Source: Bacillus sp. FJAT-42315 (GTDB lineage Bacteria > Bacillota > Bacilli > Bacillales > Domibacillaceae). From it: a stretch of DNA of 64,000 bases. The stretch lies in assembly GCF_002797375.1 (NCBI RefSeq), contig NZ_KZ454941.1, forward strand, positions 2,932,118-2,996,117, written 5' to 3'. The notes beneath the pieces were generated by a model. The model saw nothing but the letters and a program-made list of their open reading frames with translations, did not search any database and was not told the origin of the DNA. Below are positions 63,429-64,000 of the stretch, piece by piece (within the stretch, counting starts at the first letter, position 1; every line of letters starts with the position of its first letter). Position numbers and translations under genes: made by a program.

Positions 63429-63524
63429 ATAAACTCCTCCTTGTCTACTCGTATTATAAAGCCATCGCTCTTGCTCTAACATACCCCTAATGGTATAATT
63501 AAATAAAAAAGGGAGGTCATCCTC

Positions 63525-63845
63525 TTGGAAAAAATTTCATCGCTATCTACCCTTCACGAAAGATTAAAGGAGCATCCACTCACTTTACTTTATATTTCAC
63601 GACCGAATTGCTCGGTTTGTCACGCGGTTTTACCACAAGTGGAGGAACTATTAACGAACTATCCACAAGTGAAACTATTACACATCAACGCCGACGATGT
63701 ACCTGAAATTGCCGGAGAGTATTCCATCTTCACGATCCCTGTCCTCATTTTCTTTGTGGAAGGAAAAGAAATGTTCCGGAAAGCCCGCTTCATTCCAATG
63801 GAAGAACTCGACCATTCAATCAAAAAAATTGTTGAATTAATGTAA
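63525..63845 (+). CDS. ydbP: Thioredoxin-like protein (YdbP type)
   Basis: 106 aa. Thioredoxin fold with active site [12 protein letters not shown] (CxxC) and the cis-Pro TIPVLIFF. Probably a cytoplasmic thiol-disulfide protein. TTG start after GGGAGG. Confidence 0.82.
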   Translation: MEKISSLSTLHERLKEHPLTLLYISRPNCSVCHAVLPQVEELLTNYPQVKLLHINADDVPEIAGEYSIFTIPVLIFFVEGKEMFRKARFIPMEELDHSIKKIVELM

Positions 63846-63918
63846 AAAAACGAATTAAAAATTCTCACCTTCGCCATCTTCATGTAAAATAGAAGATGTA
63901 CGAAGGGGGAATGACGAG

Positions 63919-64000
63919 ATGACGTTATTAGAAGAAATTTTAACTTATAATGAAAATTTTGTAGCAAGTAAGCAATACGAAGCATTTGCAACGGATAAAT
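63919..64000 (+). CDS. ytiB: Beta-carbonic anhydrase YtiB-like (5' end only)
   Basis: ATG after GAAGGGGG opens MTLLEEILTYNENFVASKQY, then EAFATDK, running off the right edge. The start resembles YtiB/YvdA beta-class carbonic anhydrases; the zinc site is outside the window, so this is provisional. Confidence 0.65.
   Translation, partial: MTLLEEILTYNENFVASKQYEAFATDK

Noticed and set aside
63429-63524. preQ1 riboswitch before queF
   Set aside because: The short leader has no matching hairpin or A-rich tail.

Overview
The window is a chromosomal segment of a low-GC Gram-positive spore-former of the family Bacillaceae. Start sites carry strong GGAGG-type ribosome binding sites, with many TTG and GTG starts. 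Gene order at two places is collinear with Bacillus subtilis: the yfh block (mutY, yfhP, yfhJ, yfhH, recX, yfhF) at 1-5.4 kb and the yfk block (yfkD, yfkE/chaA, yfkH, yfkJ, yfkK) at 32-41 kb. It is not B. subtilis itself: it has a class I fumarase, a cobalamin-dependent MetH and many intergenic repeats. Species cannot be decided from the window.

Layout. 1-5.4 kb: yfh core block with an extra SDR gene. 5.4-13.7 kb: an A/T-rich, apparently acquired block, all on the minus strand, encoding a lipoprotein solute-binding protein, an Fbp/Pot-type ABC importer, a cytoplasmic glycerophosphodiester phosphodiesterase, an inositol-monophosphatase-family enzyme and a LacI-type regulator fused to a cytoplasmic solute-binding-protein domain. 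It is bounded by two ~73-bp direct repeats made of a terminator plus the 3' end of the neighbouring permease gene. 13.7-21.4 kb: an NCS2 permease, a YfcC transporter/M20 hydrolase/enolase-superfamily epimerase operon with its regulator, and a UcpA-like SDR. 21.5-27.7 kb: a decaying accessory patch with two small unknown proteins, a deleted DUF3885 gene, a CPCC gene split by an IS200/IS605 element (tnpA+tnpB), a structured-RNA relic and truncated small genes. 27.9-41.5 kb: housekeeping genes (rlmCD, pdaA, fumarase, yfkD, chaA, pfeT, yfkH, yfkJ, a Na+/amino-acid symporter, yfkK) and an NlpC/P60-like protein that has lost its catalytic residues. 41.6-43.0 kb: an IS1182-family insertion sequence. 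43-50.7 kb: motAB, flavohemoglobin and nsrR with NsrR boxes between them, an M29 aminopeptidase, a LysR regulator, argF and an acyl-CoA thioesterase. 50.8-64 kb: a large tandem array, mreBH, nitric oxide synthase, a DMT transporter, the S-box controlled yitJ-metH operon, a pentapeptide-repeat protein, a cold-shock gene, queF, a thioredoxin-like gene and the start of a beta-carbonic anhydrase gene.

The most unusual signal is a dispersed family of intergenic tandem arrays (five loci: 30.3, 33.3, 40.3, 50.8 and 61.5 kb). Each has a 41-bp period built from two half-units, TCRAAGAA-N12 and TCGAAGAA-N13, so that an 8-bp core recurs every 20 or 21 bp, about two helical turns. Four of the five read in the sense direction of the gene just upstream; two start at that gene's stop codon. 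Each array has its own homogenised spacer sequence. A second repeat type at 40.1 and 61.0 kb is a ~120-150 bp palindromic element whose stem arms differ but still pair.

Functional themes: the acquired block looks like an uptake-and-hydrolysis system for a glycerophosphodiester, possibly glycerophosphoinositol (inference). nos, hmp and nsrR give the cell both NO production and NO detoxification. pfeT carries PerR- and Fur-like boxes, as expected for iron/peroxide-controlled Fe(II) efflux. A SAM-I riboswitch controls methionine synthesis. All calls come from reading the sequence; no database search was run.
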